Part shown: positions 7,298 through 16,182 of the stretch, in pieces
How positions within the stretch are numbered: the stretch's first letter is position 1
How the letters are laid out: each line of letters opens with the position of its first letter
Assembly (NCBI GenBank): GCA_947626475.1
Contig: CANQSK010000003.1
Coordinates: 1 to 54,408 of the forward strand
DNA length: 54,408 nucleotides
Source: an uncultured Lachnospiraceae bacterium
GTDB taxonomy: Bacteria; Bacillota; Clostridia; Lachnospirales; Lachnospiraceae
Direction of reading: 5' to 3'
Position numbers and translations under genes: made by a program
The notes under the pieces: generated by a model
Database searches by the model: none
What the model was told of the DNA's origin: nothing
The model's input: only the letters and a program-made list of their open reading frames with translations

Positions 7298-8974
7298 TTA
7301 CTCTTGCAGCTTCATCACAATGGCAGGCACCAGCTGCTTTTTCCGGGAGACGACGCCGGGCAGCTCCACAAGCCCGTCGTTTTTCTCAGTCCTGACTCCC
7401 TGCTCCTCATCGCTGCGGAAGACGGAGAGCACCAGGGCCGCCGCCCCCTGTCCCACGCAGATCAGGGTCGTGGACTCGCTGAGAATGTTGGTCAGCATAA
7501 GAAAGAGCATATCCACACCCTGGCTCTCCAGCGCCTTCTTCAGATAGGGCATCATCCTGCCGCTCAGCTCCTTAAGCTCAGGCGCGTTCAGGGACGTGAT
7601 CTGGCTCACGCCGAAGCTGACCTTCCCTGCCGTAAACCGTTTATAATCCTGATAAAAGATCTCCTCGTCGCTTTTGCTGGTCAGATTGCTCCCCGCCGCG
7701 AACATGGCCTTGGCGTAATCCTCGATCTGGATTCCCGCGATCTCCGCCAGCTCCATACCGGCCCGCTTATCCACCTCCGTACAGGTGGGGGAGCGGAACA
7801 GAAGAGTATCGGAAATGATCGCGCTGCACAGAAGTCCGGCGATCTTTTTCTCTACCGGCACCCCCGCCTCCTGATACATCTGATAAATGATGGTAGCCGT
7901 ACAGCCCAGAGGCTGGTTCCGGAAATAGACAGGAGCGATAGTCTCGATCGGTCCCAGCCTGTGGTGGTCGATGATCTCCAGTATCCTGGCGTTCTCTATG
8001 CCGTCCACCGCCTGGGTCCTCTCGTTGTGGTCTACCAGGATCAGGGACTTTCCCTTATTGCCCAGCAGGTTCCGGCGGGAGATCATTCCCTTGTACTTGC
8101 CGTCCTTGTCCAGTATGGGGAAATCCCGGTGGCGCTTGCTGGCCATCACATCCTTAATCTCATCGAGAATATCCGTCTCCTCAAAGGTGATCAGGTTCTC
8201 TGTCCTCATAAAATAGCAGATGGGCATGCTCTGGTTGATGAGACGGGCCGCCGTGTAGGCGTCATAGGGCGTTGTAATAACCGTACACCCGTGCTCCTGC
8301 GCCAGCTTTTTGATGGTCATGGACACGGCCGCGCCCTCGCAGACAATAATACAGGCCGCCTCCATCTCGATGGCGCACAGCTGGGACTCATACCGGTTGC
8401 CCAGGATCACCAGGTCGTTCTTGCTTATGTAATATTCCATCATATCCGGGTTGGCTGCCGCGATCAGCACCTTTCCCTCATTGAAATACCGGTCCTCATC
8501 GCCGACGATCAGAGCGCCCTCCAGAGTCTCGATAATATTGGAATACTGGGTGTTGGCCTTGGACAGAATGCTGCTGTCCAGAACATCCAGATACGTCTTG
8601 GCGATATCGCTTACAGTGATCAGTCCCTCCAGCATACCGTCCGCCGACACCGAGGGAAGGGTCACTACACCGTCCGCCTGCATGATGTTCCAGGCCTTCT
8701 TCAGAGATATATTCCGATTCACTCCCGGAACCTGGCGGATATCGATATCCCTCACCTGGGTTTTCACATTCTCGACCAGCTTCGGAGCCCTCACTCCAAA
8801 ATAATTCAGCACGTAACGGGTTTCTTCGTTGACGCTTCCGGCCCTGGCCGGCTCAAAGTCCTCCCCGGTCAGTTTCCGCTTCAGCTGCGCGTAGCAGATC
8901 GCGGAACAGATGGAATCCGTATCCGGATTCTTATGTCCGATCACAATGGTTTTCTTCTTATTGTATTCTGCCAC
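7298..8974 (-). CDS. ppaC: CBS/DRTGG-domain manganese-dependent inorganic pyrophosphatase
   Basis: A 558-residue, family II (DHH/DHHA2) pyrophosphatase that hydrolyses PPi with Mn2+ or Co2+. The N terminus has IGHKNPDTDS for metal binding; the central insert holds a CBS pair (about 70-130 and 255-305) around a DRTGG domain, followed by VDHNE, IIDHHRLG and a C-terminal DHHA2 domain. The CBS/DRTGG insert normally confers regulation by adenine nucleotides or diadenosine polyphosphates. The length agrees with this regulated subtype. Translation starts at a GTG 8 bases after GGAGG. Confidence 0.92.
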   Translation of the reverse strand: MAEYNKKKTIVIGHKNPDTDSICSAICYAQLKRKLTGEDFEPARAGSVNEETRYVLNYFGVRAPKLVENVKTQVRDIDIRQVPGVNRNISLKKAWNIMQADGVVTLPSVSADGMLEGLITVSDIAKTYLDVLDSSILSKANTQYSNIIETLEGALIVGDEDRYFNEGKVLIAAANPDMMEYYISKNDLVILGNRYESQLCAIEMEAACIIVCEGAAVSMTIKKLAQEHGCTVITTPYDAYTAARLINQSMPICYFMRTENLITFEETDILDEIKDVMASKRHRDFPILDKDGKYKGMISRRNLLGNKGKSLILVDHNERTQAVDGIENARILEIIDHHRLGPIETIAPVYFRNQPLGCTATIIYQMYQEAGVPVEKKIAGLLCSAIISDTLLFRSPTCTEVDKRAGMELAEIAGIQIEDYAKAMFAAGSNLTSKSDEEIFYQDYKRFTAGKVSFGVSQITSLNAPELKELSGRMMPYLKKALESQGVDMLFLMLTNILSESTTLICVGQGAAALVLSVFRSDEEQGVRTEKNDGLVELPGVVSRKKQLVPAIVMKLQE

Positions 8975-9009
8975 AAATCTGTCCTCCCTGTTTGTCTGTC
9001 CTCTTACTC

Positions 9010-9957
9010 TCAGTCCAGCACCAGCCTGGCCGAGCCGTAGATACCGGCGTCATTGCCCAGCCTGGCCAGCCCGATAGCGGGACGGTAGGCGGAAAGATTC
9101 AGGTTCTGCTCATAATGGCCCTGAATCTGGTCAATGAGAAACTGTCCCGCCTTGGACACTCCTCCGCCGATAACAAAAATCTCCGGGTCCACCGTCTGGG
9201 CAATCGCCGCAAGAGCCACGCCCAGATAATGGCCCACCACGTCCATCACCTGAAGGGCTAGTTTGTCGCCCTCTTTCGCCGCGTCCAGCACATCCTTGGC
9301 CGTCACATTATCTCCAAGCTCACGCAAAACAGACGGCTCGTCCGACGCCGCCATATGCCGTCTGGCCTCCCTGGCAATACCGGTCGCCGACGCCACCTGC
9401 TCAAGACAGCCCTTATTGCCGCAGTTGCAGTACTCCGTCTCCTCATCCCTTACATGGATATGTCCGACTTCGCCTCCCAGCCCGTGGATTCCGGCCAGTA
9501 TTTTCTCATTGATCACCACGCCGCCGCCGACACCGGTTCCCAGAGTGAGCATCACAACGTCCCGGTATCCCTTGCCGCCGCCCTGCCACATCTCACCGAG
9601 AGCAGCCACATTGGCATCGTTGGCGCATTTCACGCTGATCCCTCCCAGCAGCTCCTTCAGCTCCCGTCCGGGGTAGGAATCCGTCCATCCCAGGTTCACG
9701 CAGGCGGGCACATAGCCGTCACCGGTCACCGGCCCGGGCACTCCGATTCCCGCGCCCCTTACATCTGACAGTTCTACGCCTTCCTCCGCCAGCACCGTCT
9801 TGATCGACTCCGCCACATCGCTCAGGATCGCCGCGCCGTGATTTTCTTTTCTGGTGGGAATCTCCCATTTTCTCAGCAGGCGGCCGTCCTCCTCAAAAAG
9901 GCCCAGCTTAACTGTAGTTCCGCCTACGTCAATGCCAACGCATTTCTTTCCCATCAT
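9010..9957 (-). CDS. glcK: ROK family glucokinase
   Basis: A 315-residue ROK kinase with the phosphate-binding start GIDVGGTTVKLGL, the catalytic region NDANVAALGE, ATP motif LGTGVGGG and the zinc-binding ROK signature CNCGNKGCLEQ. Close Gram-positive homologues phosphorylate glucose in the cytoplasm, supplying glucose 6-phosphate. The C-terminal IGGGVSKAG is also typical. Either of two adjacent ATG codons could start; the first is used. It lies 16 bases downstream of the DUF5711-like gene and 35 bases upstream of ppaC, within the leftward cluster. Confidence 0.88.
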   Translation of the reverse strand: MMGKKCVGIDVGGTTVKLGLFEEDGRLLRKWEIPTRKENHGAAILSDVAESIKTVLAEEGVELSDVRGAGIGVPGPVTGDGYVPACVNLGWTDSYPGRELKELLGGISVKCANDANVAALGEMWQGGGKGYRDVVMLTLGTGVGGGVVINEKILAGIHGLGGEVGHIHVRDEETEYCNCGNKGCLEQVASATGIAREARRHMAASDEPSVLRELGDNVTAKDVLDAAKEGDKLALQVMDVVGHYLGVALAAIAQTVDPEIFVIGGGVSKAGQFLIDQIQGHYEQNLNLSAYRPAIGLARLGNDAGIYGSARLVLD

Positions 9958-9972
9958 CTTTTCTTCCTTTCT

Positions 9973-11343
9973 TTAGTGCATCATAAGCTCCTGCATGGTC
10001 TGAGGTCCGGTGACAATGATCTCGTTGGGCAGGCGTCCTCTCGTGATCTTTGCCACCTGGTAGTCAAAAGTCCCTTCATATTTCAGATTTCCATAGAGAT
10101 TGTAGACCCGGCAGGAATCATCATTGTACAGCAATATCATATCGCCGTCCACATCCGCATGGGAATAATCATAATTAAATCCCTTTGAAACGATCAGCTC
10201 CCCGTCATCCCGGTACACATCCATCCGGTACTCATACTCTCCGGAGGCGGAGTTGACGATAATGCCGGCATAACCGTCGTCGTAAAATATGCTGCGGATC
10301 TCTTCCTCTACGGGCACCAGCTTTACCAGCTCCGGCGACATTTCATTTCTGGAACTGTAAAAAGACAGGCTGTTGTCCGCAAACGCCACAGAATACGTAT
10401 CATTCAGATAGACCACACGGGCCACCATGCTGTTCTCGTAGGCCTCATGAAATCCTCCTACCAGACGGTTCAGCGCATTCTTGCCCACCTCGGAGAAGTT
10501 ATAAAACGCCACACGGTTCCGCATCTGACCGCCCTGAACGGAAAAGTAAGAGCCCATCAGCATGTTGCCGTCGGGCGACAAACTGGCATCCAGCGAATAG
10601 CCGATGCCCCACTCGTCCTGTTCTCCCTCGTTTTCCAGAAGCCCTTTTATGTAAATCTCCATCTCCGAGCCGTCCTGCTGGAAATAATTGATCTCCGTCG
10701 AGGTCTTGTCCTCCAGGATGGCCGCCACCAGTCCCTTGGAAGAAATCGTCACGCGGGAGATCGGCAGTACCGTCGTCGCTTCTCCCTGAAGGCCGCTGAG
10801 ACTGCAGATATAGATATGGTAACCCTGCTGGTCCGCGATCGCCGCGTAATCCCCGCTGACCGCCACAATGGGATTGTTCAGCTCGTAGCTCTGGATCCAT
10901 ACATCGTTGCCGGAGCTGTCTATGTAGGAGGCTCCGTCCCGGCTGTATTTCAGCAGGTTCTCCCCGAACCGGACATAGCCTGAAAGGCCCTCCTCCGAGC
11001 GGGTAAACTGCCGCTCCCAGACAACCGTGGTGTTCGCGTACTGATAAAAACGCTGATACCAGTACAGTCCTCCGGCTGCTCCCAGGATCAGGATCAGAAG
11101 GATAATGATCAGCACCATCCTGCGGCGGACGGCCCTTCTGTGGGCCCGCTGAATAGGCTGCTCCGCCAGTTCCTCGTTGGTAGGCGCGGCAGCCGGCCGG
11201 ATCCGGCGCAGCTTCTCAGCAGAAGCCTTCTCTTCCGGCGCTTCCCCCACGAAAAGATTCGGTCCCCGTTTCTCCGGCTCCTTTGTGGAGATCATGCGGC
11301 TGCGAAGCTGATTTTTCTTAAATTCTCTGTTTAAATCATTCAT
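9973..11343 (-). CDS. DUF5711-like single-pass membrane protein
   Basis: A 456-residue protein with a charged cytoplasmic N terminus of about 75 residues, one membrane segment (LIIILLILILGAAGGLYWY near residue 85) and a large extracytoplasmic part. The outside part has repeated beta-strand patterns such as DYAAIADQQGYHIYI and KGLVAAILED, suggesting a beta-propeller. I recognise the architecture as that of DUF5711 proteins common in Lachnospiraceae; no function is known. The ATG at 11343 follows GGAG. It precedes glcK in the same direction. Confidence 0.65.
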   Translation of the reverse strand: MNDLNREFKKNQLRSRMISTKEPEKRGPNLFVGEAPEEKASAEKLRRIRPAAAPTNEELAEQPIQRAHRRAVRRRMVLIIILLILILGAAGGLYWYQRFYQYANTTVVWERQFTRSEEGLSGYVRFGENLLKYSRDGASYIDSSGNDVWIQSYELNNPIVAVSGDYAAIADQQGYHIYICSLSGLQGEATTVLPISRVTISSKGLVAAILEDKTSTEINYFQQDGSEMEIYIKGLLENEGEQDEWGIGYSLDASLSPDGNMLMGSYFSVQGGQMRNRVAFYNFSEVGKNALNRLVGGFHEAYENSMVARVVYLNDTYSVAFADNSLSFYSSRNEMSPELVKLVPVEEEIRSIFYDDGYAGIIVNSASGEYEYRMDVYRDDGELIVSKGFNYDYSHADVDGDMILLYNDDSCRVYNLYGNLKYEGTFDYQVAKITRGRLPNEIIVTGPQTMQELMMH

Positions 11344-11404
11344 CCTTGGTTCTCCAAATCAGGCCTCTCTGTTTTCCTAATGGATTATATCATACTTTTC
11401 ACAA

Positions 11405-12721
11405 CTAAGGAAGAATCAAATTCTGTCCCGCCATAATCTTATTCTCATCTTCCAGTCCGTTCAGCCTGCATATCTCATCCAGGAGGCTTCCGCTGCCGTA
11501 CAGCTTCAGGCAGATGCCGTAGAGTGTCTCGCCTTCCTGCACCTGGTAAACCTCCTGCCCTGCCAGCGCCTGGCGGGAATCTTCCTGTCCGGACGCAGAA
11601 TCCGAAGCCCCTGCTGTTCCGCTGGAATCCGCAGCCTCCGCGGCCCCGTCTGCCCCGGCAGGATTCGTATTCGCGGTCCCGGCGGAATCCCCAGTCTCTG
11701 CAGCCCCGTCTGCCCCGGCAGAATCCGTATCCGCAGCCCCGGCGGAACCCACATCCGTATCTCCGGCGGAATCCCTGTCAATACCCACAACAGAATACGA
11801 GCCGGTACCCGCCGGATATTCCCCGCTCATAGTCTCACGCTCCGGAACAGAATCCTCCGTGATCAGACGGATACCGGCGGGCTCCTCCTCCACGATCACA
11901 TCTCCCTGCCGGCCGGCAGTCTGCTCCTGCTTCTGCGTACCGGCAGGAAGCACCGAGGCGATCACCGCTTCCATCTCCTTCATCCTCTGATAGTTCCCCA
12001 TCATGGCAACGCCGCCGGCCAGCACAAGAACCGTCAGCGCCGTGCAAAGCCCTCCCAGCACCCGGATGGTCCCCCGCCTGGCCGTCACCTGGCTTTTGTT
12101 CTCCTCCATCCGCTGGCGGAAATCCCGGATGACCGTGTCCCCGGCCCCGGATTCCGCTCTCCGCACATCCTTTCTCAGGATCATGTAATCCTGCATCATC
12201 TGGTTCCGCTCATAATATATACTGTAGCCTCTCAGCCGGTAAAAACCGTCCTCCGACGCCACGTAAGCGGCCTCCTCACCGTCCAGGCCGCTGTTTAAGT
12301 ACATCAGCTGGTTCCTGCCCGCGAAATACTGTCCGTGCTGCTTCCAGTAGTTCAGAGGACTCAGGGCGCTTCCCGGCAGCCCGCAGAGAAACCAGCCCAG
12401 TATGACTCTTTTGGGAAACATCTGCTCCATGGTCTGGTAGGTCTTTTTCCAGGCCGTCTCCGAAAACACTACCTTCTCCCCGTTCTCCGTTACGTCCTCC
12501 ATCTCCATGGCCCCGTCCACAAACAGATAAGGGGTACCGTCATGTTCCTCCGCCGTTCCCAGCAGGACCCCGACCCGCAGGTCTTGTCCGCCTTTGGGAA
12601 ACAGGCGTTTCAGATAGGTATTGACATAATCTTCTACGTACAGTCTGACCGTCTGGTCACGTTCCCCGATCTGCCGGATGTTCTTGGGCAGTTTGGGGTA
12701 TGGATCATATAGTTCACCCAT
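11405..12721 (-). CDS. LysM-domain membrane protein with repetitive linker
   Basis: A 438-residue protein whose first 200 residues form an unrecognised cytoplasmic-looking domain (containing GVLLGTAEEHDGTPYLFVDGA and LGWFLCGLPGS, resembling a JAB/MPN-type fold but without its metal motif). One membrane segment follows near residue 225. A low-complexity Gly/Ala/Ser/Asp/Thr linker then leads to a C-terminal LysM domain (YQVQEGETLYGICLKLYG). LysM binds peptidoglycan, so the protein probably anchors to the wall. The start at 12721 is favoured by a GGGGTGAG site; a longer frame to 12844 would run into yyaC. Confidence 0.72.
   Translation of the reverse strand: MGELYDPYPKLPKNIRQIGERDQTVRLYVEDYVNTYLKRLFPKGGQDLRVGVLLGTAEEHDGTPYLFVDGAMEMEDVTENGEKVVFSETAWKKTYQTMEQMFPKRVILGWFLCGLPGSALSPLNYWKQHGQYFAGRNQLMYLNSGLDGEEAAYVASEDGFYRLRGYSIYYERNQMMQDYMILRKDVRRAESGAGDTVIRDFRQRMEENKSQVTARRGTIRVLGGLCTALTVLVLAGGVAMMGNYQRMKEMEAVIASVLPAGTQKQEQTAGRQGDVIVEEEPAGIRLITEDSVPERETMSGEYPAGTGSYSVVGIDRDSAGDTDVGSAGAADTDSAGADGAAETGDSAGTANTNPAGADGAAEAADSSGTAGASDSASGQEDSRQALAGQEVYQVQEGETLYGICLKLYGSGSLLDEICRLNGLEDENKIMAGQNLILP
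11599..11779 (-). repeat. Imperfect 60-bp tandem repeats in the LysM-protein linker
   Basis: Two near-identical 60-base units are in register at about 11641 and 11701 (both contain CCCCGTCTGCCCCGGCA), with degenerate copies on each side. They encode 20-residue units of the type AGADGAAE. The periodic linker is likely to vary in length between strains. Confidence 0.7.
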
Positions 12722-12783
12722 AAGCTCACCCCGCTTCCTTATGCTATCTGGTGTATCATAGCACGGGACGGGCGCGGAATATG

Positions 12784-13362
12784 TCAAACGGAAGCCGCGG
12801 TTTCCCATAATTTTTCGACAAGGAAAATACTGTCGCTGACGCACTCCGCCATCCGCATGACCATGTTCAGCCGGATGCTCTGAAGCATGACCGGGTCATA
12901 GCTTCCGCAGCTGCTGACGATCCCGGTAATAAACAGATCTCCCACCGGCCGCAGCTCCTTTCTGACTCCCAGACCCGGCCGTATGGAGCCCTTTCCCAGA
13001 GTGATATGCCCTACATGAGCGCCTGTCCCTACGGACGCGTCCACCGCCACCACCAGATGATCGGGATAATACTGCTTCAGAAGCGCCAGTGTCTCCTCCA
13101 GGTTCATGGCATGAACCGGCTGGCTCAGCGTCCCAAGCACCTGGATATGCTTCAGACTCCTGCGCCGCAGCTGGTAGCCGATCAGCGGTCCGAGGCTGTC
13201 CCCTGTGGAACGGTCCGTACCGATACAAAGAAACAGCACATCTTTTTTCCTTCCGCTTTTCAGCTCCTCCCGTATCATGAGAAAAAGCCGCACCGCCAGC
13301 TTGGCCGCCTCAAAGTCCTTCTCCGCGTCATAATAATAAAGCGTCTTTCTTTTTGTTTCCAT
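12784..13362 (-). CDS. yyaC: YyaC-like spore protein (DUF1256)
   Basis: A 192-residue protein of the DUF1256/YyaC family, related in fold to the germination protease Gpr. Family motifs are CIGTDRSTGDSLGP near residue 47, GT-S-PVHA-NLEETL near residue 75, and VVAVDASVG. It is a forespore-expressed protein in Bacillus with unproved function. The ATG at 13362 is preceded by AGGTGAAGG; an in-frame GTG at 13371 is possible. It marks the organism as an endospore former together with spmAB. Confidence 0.85.
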   Translation of the reverse strand: METKRKTLYYYDAEKDFEAAKLAVRLFLMIREELKSGRKKDVLFLCIGTDRSTGDSLGPLIGYQLRRRSLKHIQVLGTLSQPVHAMNLEETLALLKQYYPDHLVVAVDASVGTGAHVGHITLGKGSIRPGLGVRKELRPVGDLFITGIVSSCGSYDPVMLQSIRLNMVMRMAECVSDSIFLVEKLWETAASV

Positions 13363-13447
13363 ACCCTTCACCTGGTTCCCGATTTCTTACCTCTATTATA
13401 GACCGGGCCCCGGCAGATTATGCGGCCATCCGCCCTGCCGGGCGCGC

Positions 13448-13476
13448 TTGACATTCTTCTTTTGAAATGGTATGTT
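13448..13476 (+). promoter_or_regulatory. Sigma-A promoter for the 88-residue hypothetical gene
   Basis: TTGACA at 13448-13453 and TATGTT at 13471-13476 with 17 bases between them. It fires away from yyaC, 34 bases before the downstream ATG. Confidence 0.6.
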
Positions 13477-13509
13477 AGCCACAGATATAGCAGAGAAAGG
13501 AGAAATGCC

Positions 13510-13776
13510 ATGTTCCGTATGTGGGGAAAACTGCTGAAAGACAACAAAACCGTCAAGGATACCACTGTCTCAATCGGAGATTACCGGCTGACCAGGACGC
13601 AGATGGTGTTTCAGGCGCTGGATGAAATCTGCCGTGCCTTTGATCTGAGCAAACCTATCTGGCTGGACGCCAACATCAGGGAATTCCGCCGCCGGAACCG
13701 TACCCGGTTCGGCCAGGATCATTTTATTGAACAAATTGATTTCGACTACCTGGAGATTCAGATATTGGAAGAATAA
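13510..13776 (+). CDS. Conserved hypothetical small protein
   Basis: An 88-residue soluble protein that I do not recognise by function. It begins MFRMWGKLLKDNK and includes a segment ALDEICRAFDLSKPIWLDAN and an acidic C terminus. There is no signal peptide or membrane segment. Its ATG at 13510 follows AAAGGAG at 8 bases, and a good promoter lies upstream, so it is very probably expressed. It stands alone, divergent from yyaC. Confidence 0.75.
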   Translation: MFRMWGKLLKDNKTVKDTTVSIGDYRLTRTQMVFQALDEICRAFDLSKPIWLDANIREFRRRNRTRFGQDHFIEQIDFDYLEIQILEE

Positions 13777-13819
13777 TTTCGGACAACGATTAAATTTTTT
13801 GCAAAGATTTCATATAAAT

Positions 13820-13848
13820 TTGACTTCTTTTTGTTTCTGGAGTAAAAT
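13820..13848 (+). promoter_or_regulatory. Sigma-A promoter of the DUF5684 gene
   Basis: TTGACT at 13820-13825 and TAAAAT at 13843-13848, spaced by 17 bases, 37 bases before the ATG at 13886. Confidence 0.6.
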
Positions 13849-13885
13849 AATACCATCATTTTATTTATGAAAGGGGATGTGGGTT

Positions 13886-14335
13886 ATGGATTCTTCAGTA
13901 CTTGCTTTTTTAGGCGTTTTTTCCGCCATCGCTCTGGTAGTCGGCATTATATGGTATATTGTCATCGCGATTGCCTGCATGAAAATGTTCACCAAAGCAA
14001 ATGAAGCCGGTTGGAAGGGCTGGATTCCGATCCTGAATACTTATACCATCTATTCCATATGCTGGGAAGGCAAATTTTTCTGGATCTGGTTTGTGCTCAG
14101 AATCGTTGAAGCCTACACCGTCAACAGTCAGAATACTGTCGTCGCGGTCCTGAACGCGGTTGCGATGATCTGCGCCACCGTCATCAATCTGATCCGATCG
14201 CTCCGGCTGTCCAAGTCTTTCGGCCACGGAGTCGGTTTCGGCATCGGCCTGCTCTTTTTGGAGCCGATCTTTTTACTGATCCTCGGTTTCGGCAAGTCTC
14301 AGTATGTGGGAAAGCCGGAAGGCAAACTGGTGTAA
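13886..14335 (+). CDS. DUF5684-like small membrane protein
   Basis: A 149-residue protein with four hydrophobic segments. After the first segment comes KMFTKANEAGWKGWIPILN, a pattern shared with DUF5684 and signal-peptidase-associated membrane proteins; near the end is the glycine-rich GVGFGIGLLFLEPIFLLILGFG. The function is unknown. The ATG at 13886 is used because AAAGGGG lies 9 bases upstream; an ATG at 13877 would touch that site. It is monocistronic, between its own promoter and a strong terminator. Confidence 0.75.
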   Translation: MDSSVLAFLGVFSAIALVVGIIWYIVIAIACMKMFTKANEAGWKGWIPILNTYTIYSICWEGKFFWIWFVLRIVEAYTVNSQNTVVAVLNAVAMICATVINLIRSLRLSKSFGHGVGFGIGLLFLEPIFLLILGFGKSQYVGKPEGKLV

Positions 14336-14357
14336 TCTGCTGATCTGTTCAAAATCA

Positions 14358-14396
14358 TAATGGCCTCATCTGATCTTTCACCGGATGAGGCCATTA
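14358..14396. terminator. Bidirectional terminator between convergent genes
   Basis: A perfect 13-bp stem (TAATGGCCTCATC at 14358-14370 with its complement at 14384-14396) and a 13-base loop, with A/T-rich sequence on both sides. It separates the DUF5684 gene from the leftward membrane-protein gene. Confidence 0.8.
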
Positions 14397-14405
14397 ATAT
14401 TTTCA

Positions 14406-15230
14406 TCATGCCAGATACTGTTTCAGTATCTGGCCAACCAGCTCCAGCTCGTCCGGCGACAGCTCCTTAATCCACTCGCCTTCCGTCCGTCCCTTCTCTC
14501 TGCTGGCGGCAATCTGCTCAATTCCCTTCTTCAGATACTCTTTATCCCCGCCGGCTCCCTCCTTCTCAGAGGCCGGCGCCGCGGCAGGCTCTTTCTGCTG
14601 CCCCTTTCTGGCAATGGTGCGGATTCCCCCGCGTTTCACTCCATCCCTGCCGGTTCCGTCCAGGGGAACGGCTTCCCGCGAAACCGCCCGGGGACCGTCC
14701 GCCGCCGCCACTTCCCTGGCCAGACGGCAGAACAGGGAATTTTCCAGATAATCCTGCAGGGCCGCCAGCAGCTGCTGCCTCTTCTCCGACAGGTTCACCC
14801 CGCAGTCCACAAACAGGGTGAGAAGCCCGGCAAGGGCCCCCATGGTGCCGTAAAGCACGATATAATAGTTGTCGCACCGGTACCAGTACGCGCCGAAAGC
14901 GGCCGCGCCTCCCAGCAGGAAACAAAGAACAGTCAGCTGGCCTGACAGATTGCCCCAGCCTTCCAGGCTCAGGCCCAGAAAACGATACCCGGCAAGCTGC
15001 TTCTCCAGGTACACCTGGGTATTCTGAATCCCCTGGTTCAACCGGTATGTATTTTCCGTCCTCTGCTTAAACTCCCGCAGATACCGGTTCTTGGTCAGCG
15101 TCATATTGTCCGTTTCTTTCATTAATCTTCTGTAGAGGCCGCGGGCCGTCAGTCTGCTGAGCAGACCGAGAACACATACGGCCGCGAGTGCGTATAATGC
15201 CTTTCCTGATTCCAGAATTTCCAGCATCAT
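14406..15230 (-). CDS. Conserved hypothetical membrane protein
   Basis: A 274-residue protein with a membrane segment at the N terminus, two more around residues 100-150, and a long charged cytoplasmic tail. A central stretch ENTYRLNQGIQNTQVYLEKQ looks helical. I know similar proteins only as hypothetical proteins of Lachnospiraceae. The start at 15230 is picked because AAAGGGGAG lies 7 bases upstream; the longer open frame to 15437 runs through the end of mtnN and is unlikely to be coding. Confidence 0.6.
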   Translation of the reverse strand: MMLEILESGKALYALAAVCVLGLLSRLTARGLYRRLMKETDNMTLTKNRYLREFKQRTENTYRLNQGIQNTQVYLEKQLAGYRFLGLSLEGWGNLSGQLTVLCFLLGGAAAFGAYWYRCDNYYIVLYGTMGALAGLLTLFVDCGVNLSEKRQQLLAALQDYLENSLFCRLAREVAAADGPRAVSREAVPLDGTGRDGVKRGGIRTIARKGQQKEPAAAPASEKEGAGGDKEYLKKGIEQIAASREKGRTEGEWIKELSPDELELVGQILKQYLA

Positions 15231-15433
15231 CGTAAAACTCCCCTTTCTTTTTCCAGATAGATATTCTCCACTGCTTCTCCGCCATGCCACTGCGCGGCGG
15301 CATCCTCCGCGCGCTGAATGATGCCCTTCGCATGTCCGGCTGACGTGTTTATTATAAAGGGAAATTTTCCGTTTGGGAAGTTGAGAAGCCCTAGAATCGC
15401 TCGTCAAATTCTGCCAGGAATCGATTCTCAGGT

Positions 15434-16132
15434 TCAAGCTGCAGCATTTTTTATCATATCCAGCACCAGCTTTACGCTGTGTTCGATCGCCCTGGCTTCA
15501 AATTCCTCGTAATCCATCTCCGCGCTGTCGTCCGCCTTGTCGGAGATGGCGCGGATGATCAGAAACGGTACGCCGTTCAGATAAGCCGCCTGGGCTATGG
15601 CAGCGCCTTCCATCTCAGTACAATGACCATGGAACGTCTCAAGAAGCCAGGCCTTCTTCCCTTTGTCGGAGATAAACTGATCGCCGCTGACCACCCGGCC
15701 GATGTGAACGCCGATTTCCGGATTCACCTTTTCGCAGCTGGCTTTCGCCGCCTGGATCAGAGCCTCATCTCCCGGGAACACAGACACTTCCGTCTGAGGA
15801 ATCACGCCCACAGGATACCCGAACCCGGTAGCATCCATATCGTGCTGCAGCGCGTCCTCCGACAGAACGATATCGCCGATGTTGATCTCCGCCCGCAGGG
15901 AACCGGCGATTCCGGTGTTGATGACCGCGTTCACATGATAACAGTCGACCAGAATCTGACAGCAAATGGCCGCGTTTACCTTGCCGATGCCGGAGCGGAC
16001 CACCACCACATCCTTTCCGCCGATAGTTCCCTTATAAAATTCCATTCCCGCTCTCGTCTGAATCTCCACATCCTTCATAACATCCTTCAGAGCCGCTACC
16101 TCCTGGCTCATGGCGCCGATGATTCCTAACAT
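15434..16132 (-). CDS. mtnN: 5'-methylthioadenosine/S-adenosylhomocysteine nucleosidase
   Basis: A 232-residue nucleoside phosphorylase-fold hydrolase. It starts GIIGAMSQEVAAL with the family glutamate near residue 11, has VVRSGIGKVNAA, then the substrate-binding EMEGAAIAQ (Glu near residue 173) and the catalytic Asp in ISDKADDSA. It cleaves MTA and SAH to adenine plus the thioribose product, recycling the by-products of SAM use. The ATG at 16132 follows GAGGAGG. It is downstream of rsmA, a SAM-using enzyme, in the same direction. Confidence 0.93.
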   Translation of the reverse strand: MLGIIGAMSQEVAALKDVMKDVEIQTRAGMEFYKGTIGGKDVVVVRSGIGKVNAAICCQILVDCYHVNAVINTGIAGSLRAEINIGDIVLSEDALQHDMDATGFGYPVGVIPQTEVSVFPGDEALIQAAKASCEKVNPEIGVHIGRVVSGDQFISDKGKKAWLLETFHGHCTEMEGAAIAQAAYLNGVPFLIIRAISDKADDSAEMDYEEFEARAIEHSVKLVLDMIKNAAA

Positions 16133-16182
16133 CGTATATCCTCCTCGTTTTTCGTTATTATATTTGTATTCTGTTTTCTATT

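Noticed and set aside
6806-9040. 744-codon plus-strand open frame
   Set aside because: It is the antisense shadow of ppaC and the flavoprotein gene; the product is His/Arg/Leu-rich with no family motif. Similar shadows lie opposite metY (22229-23521), mutS2 (39358-41130) and the ABC exporter (49218-50711).
15227-15400. Minus-strand frame ending in a TGA that overlaps the start of the membrane-protein gene (reads AGHAKGIIQRAEDAAAQW)
   Set aside because: It looks protein-like and coupled, but there is no ATG, GTG or TTG start in a useful position, and a TATAAT promoter element falls inside it. Possibly a decayed gene; not claimed.
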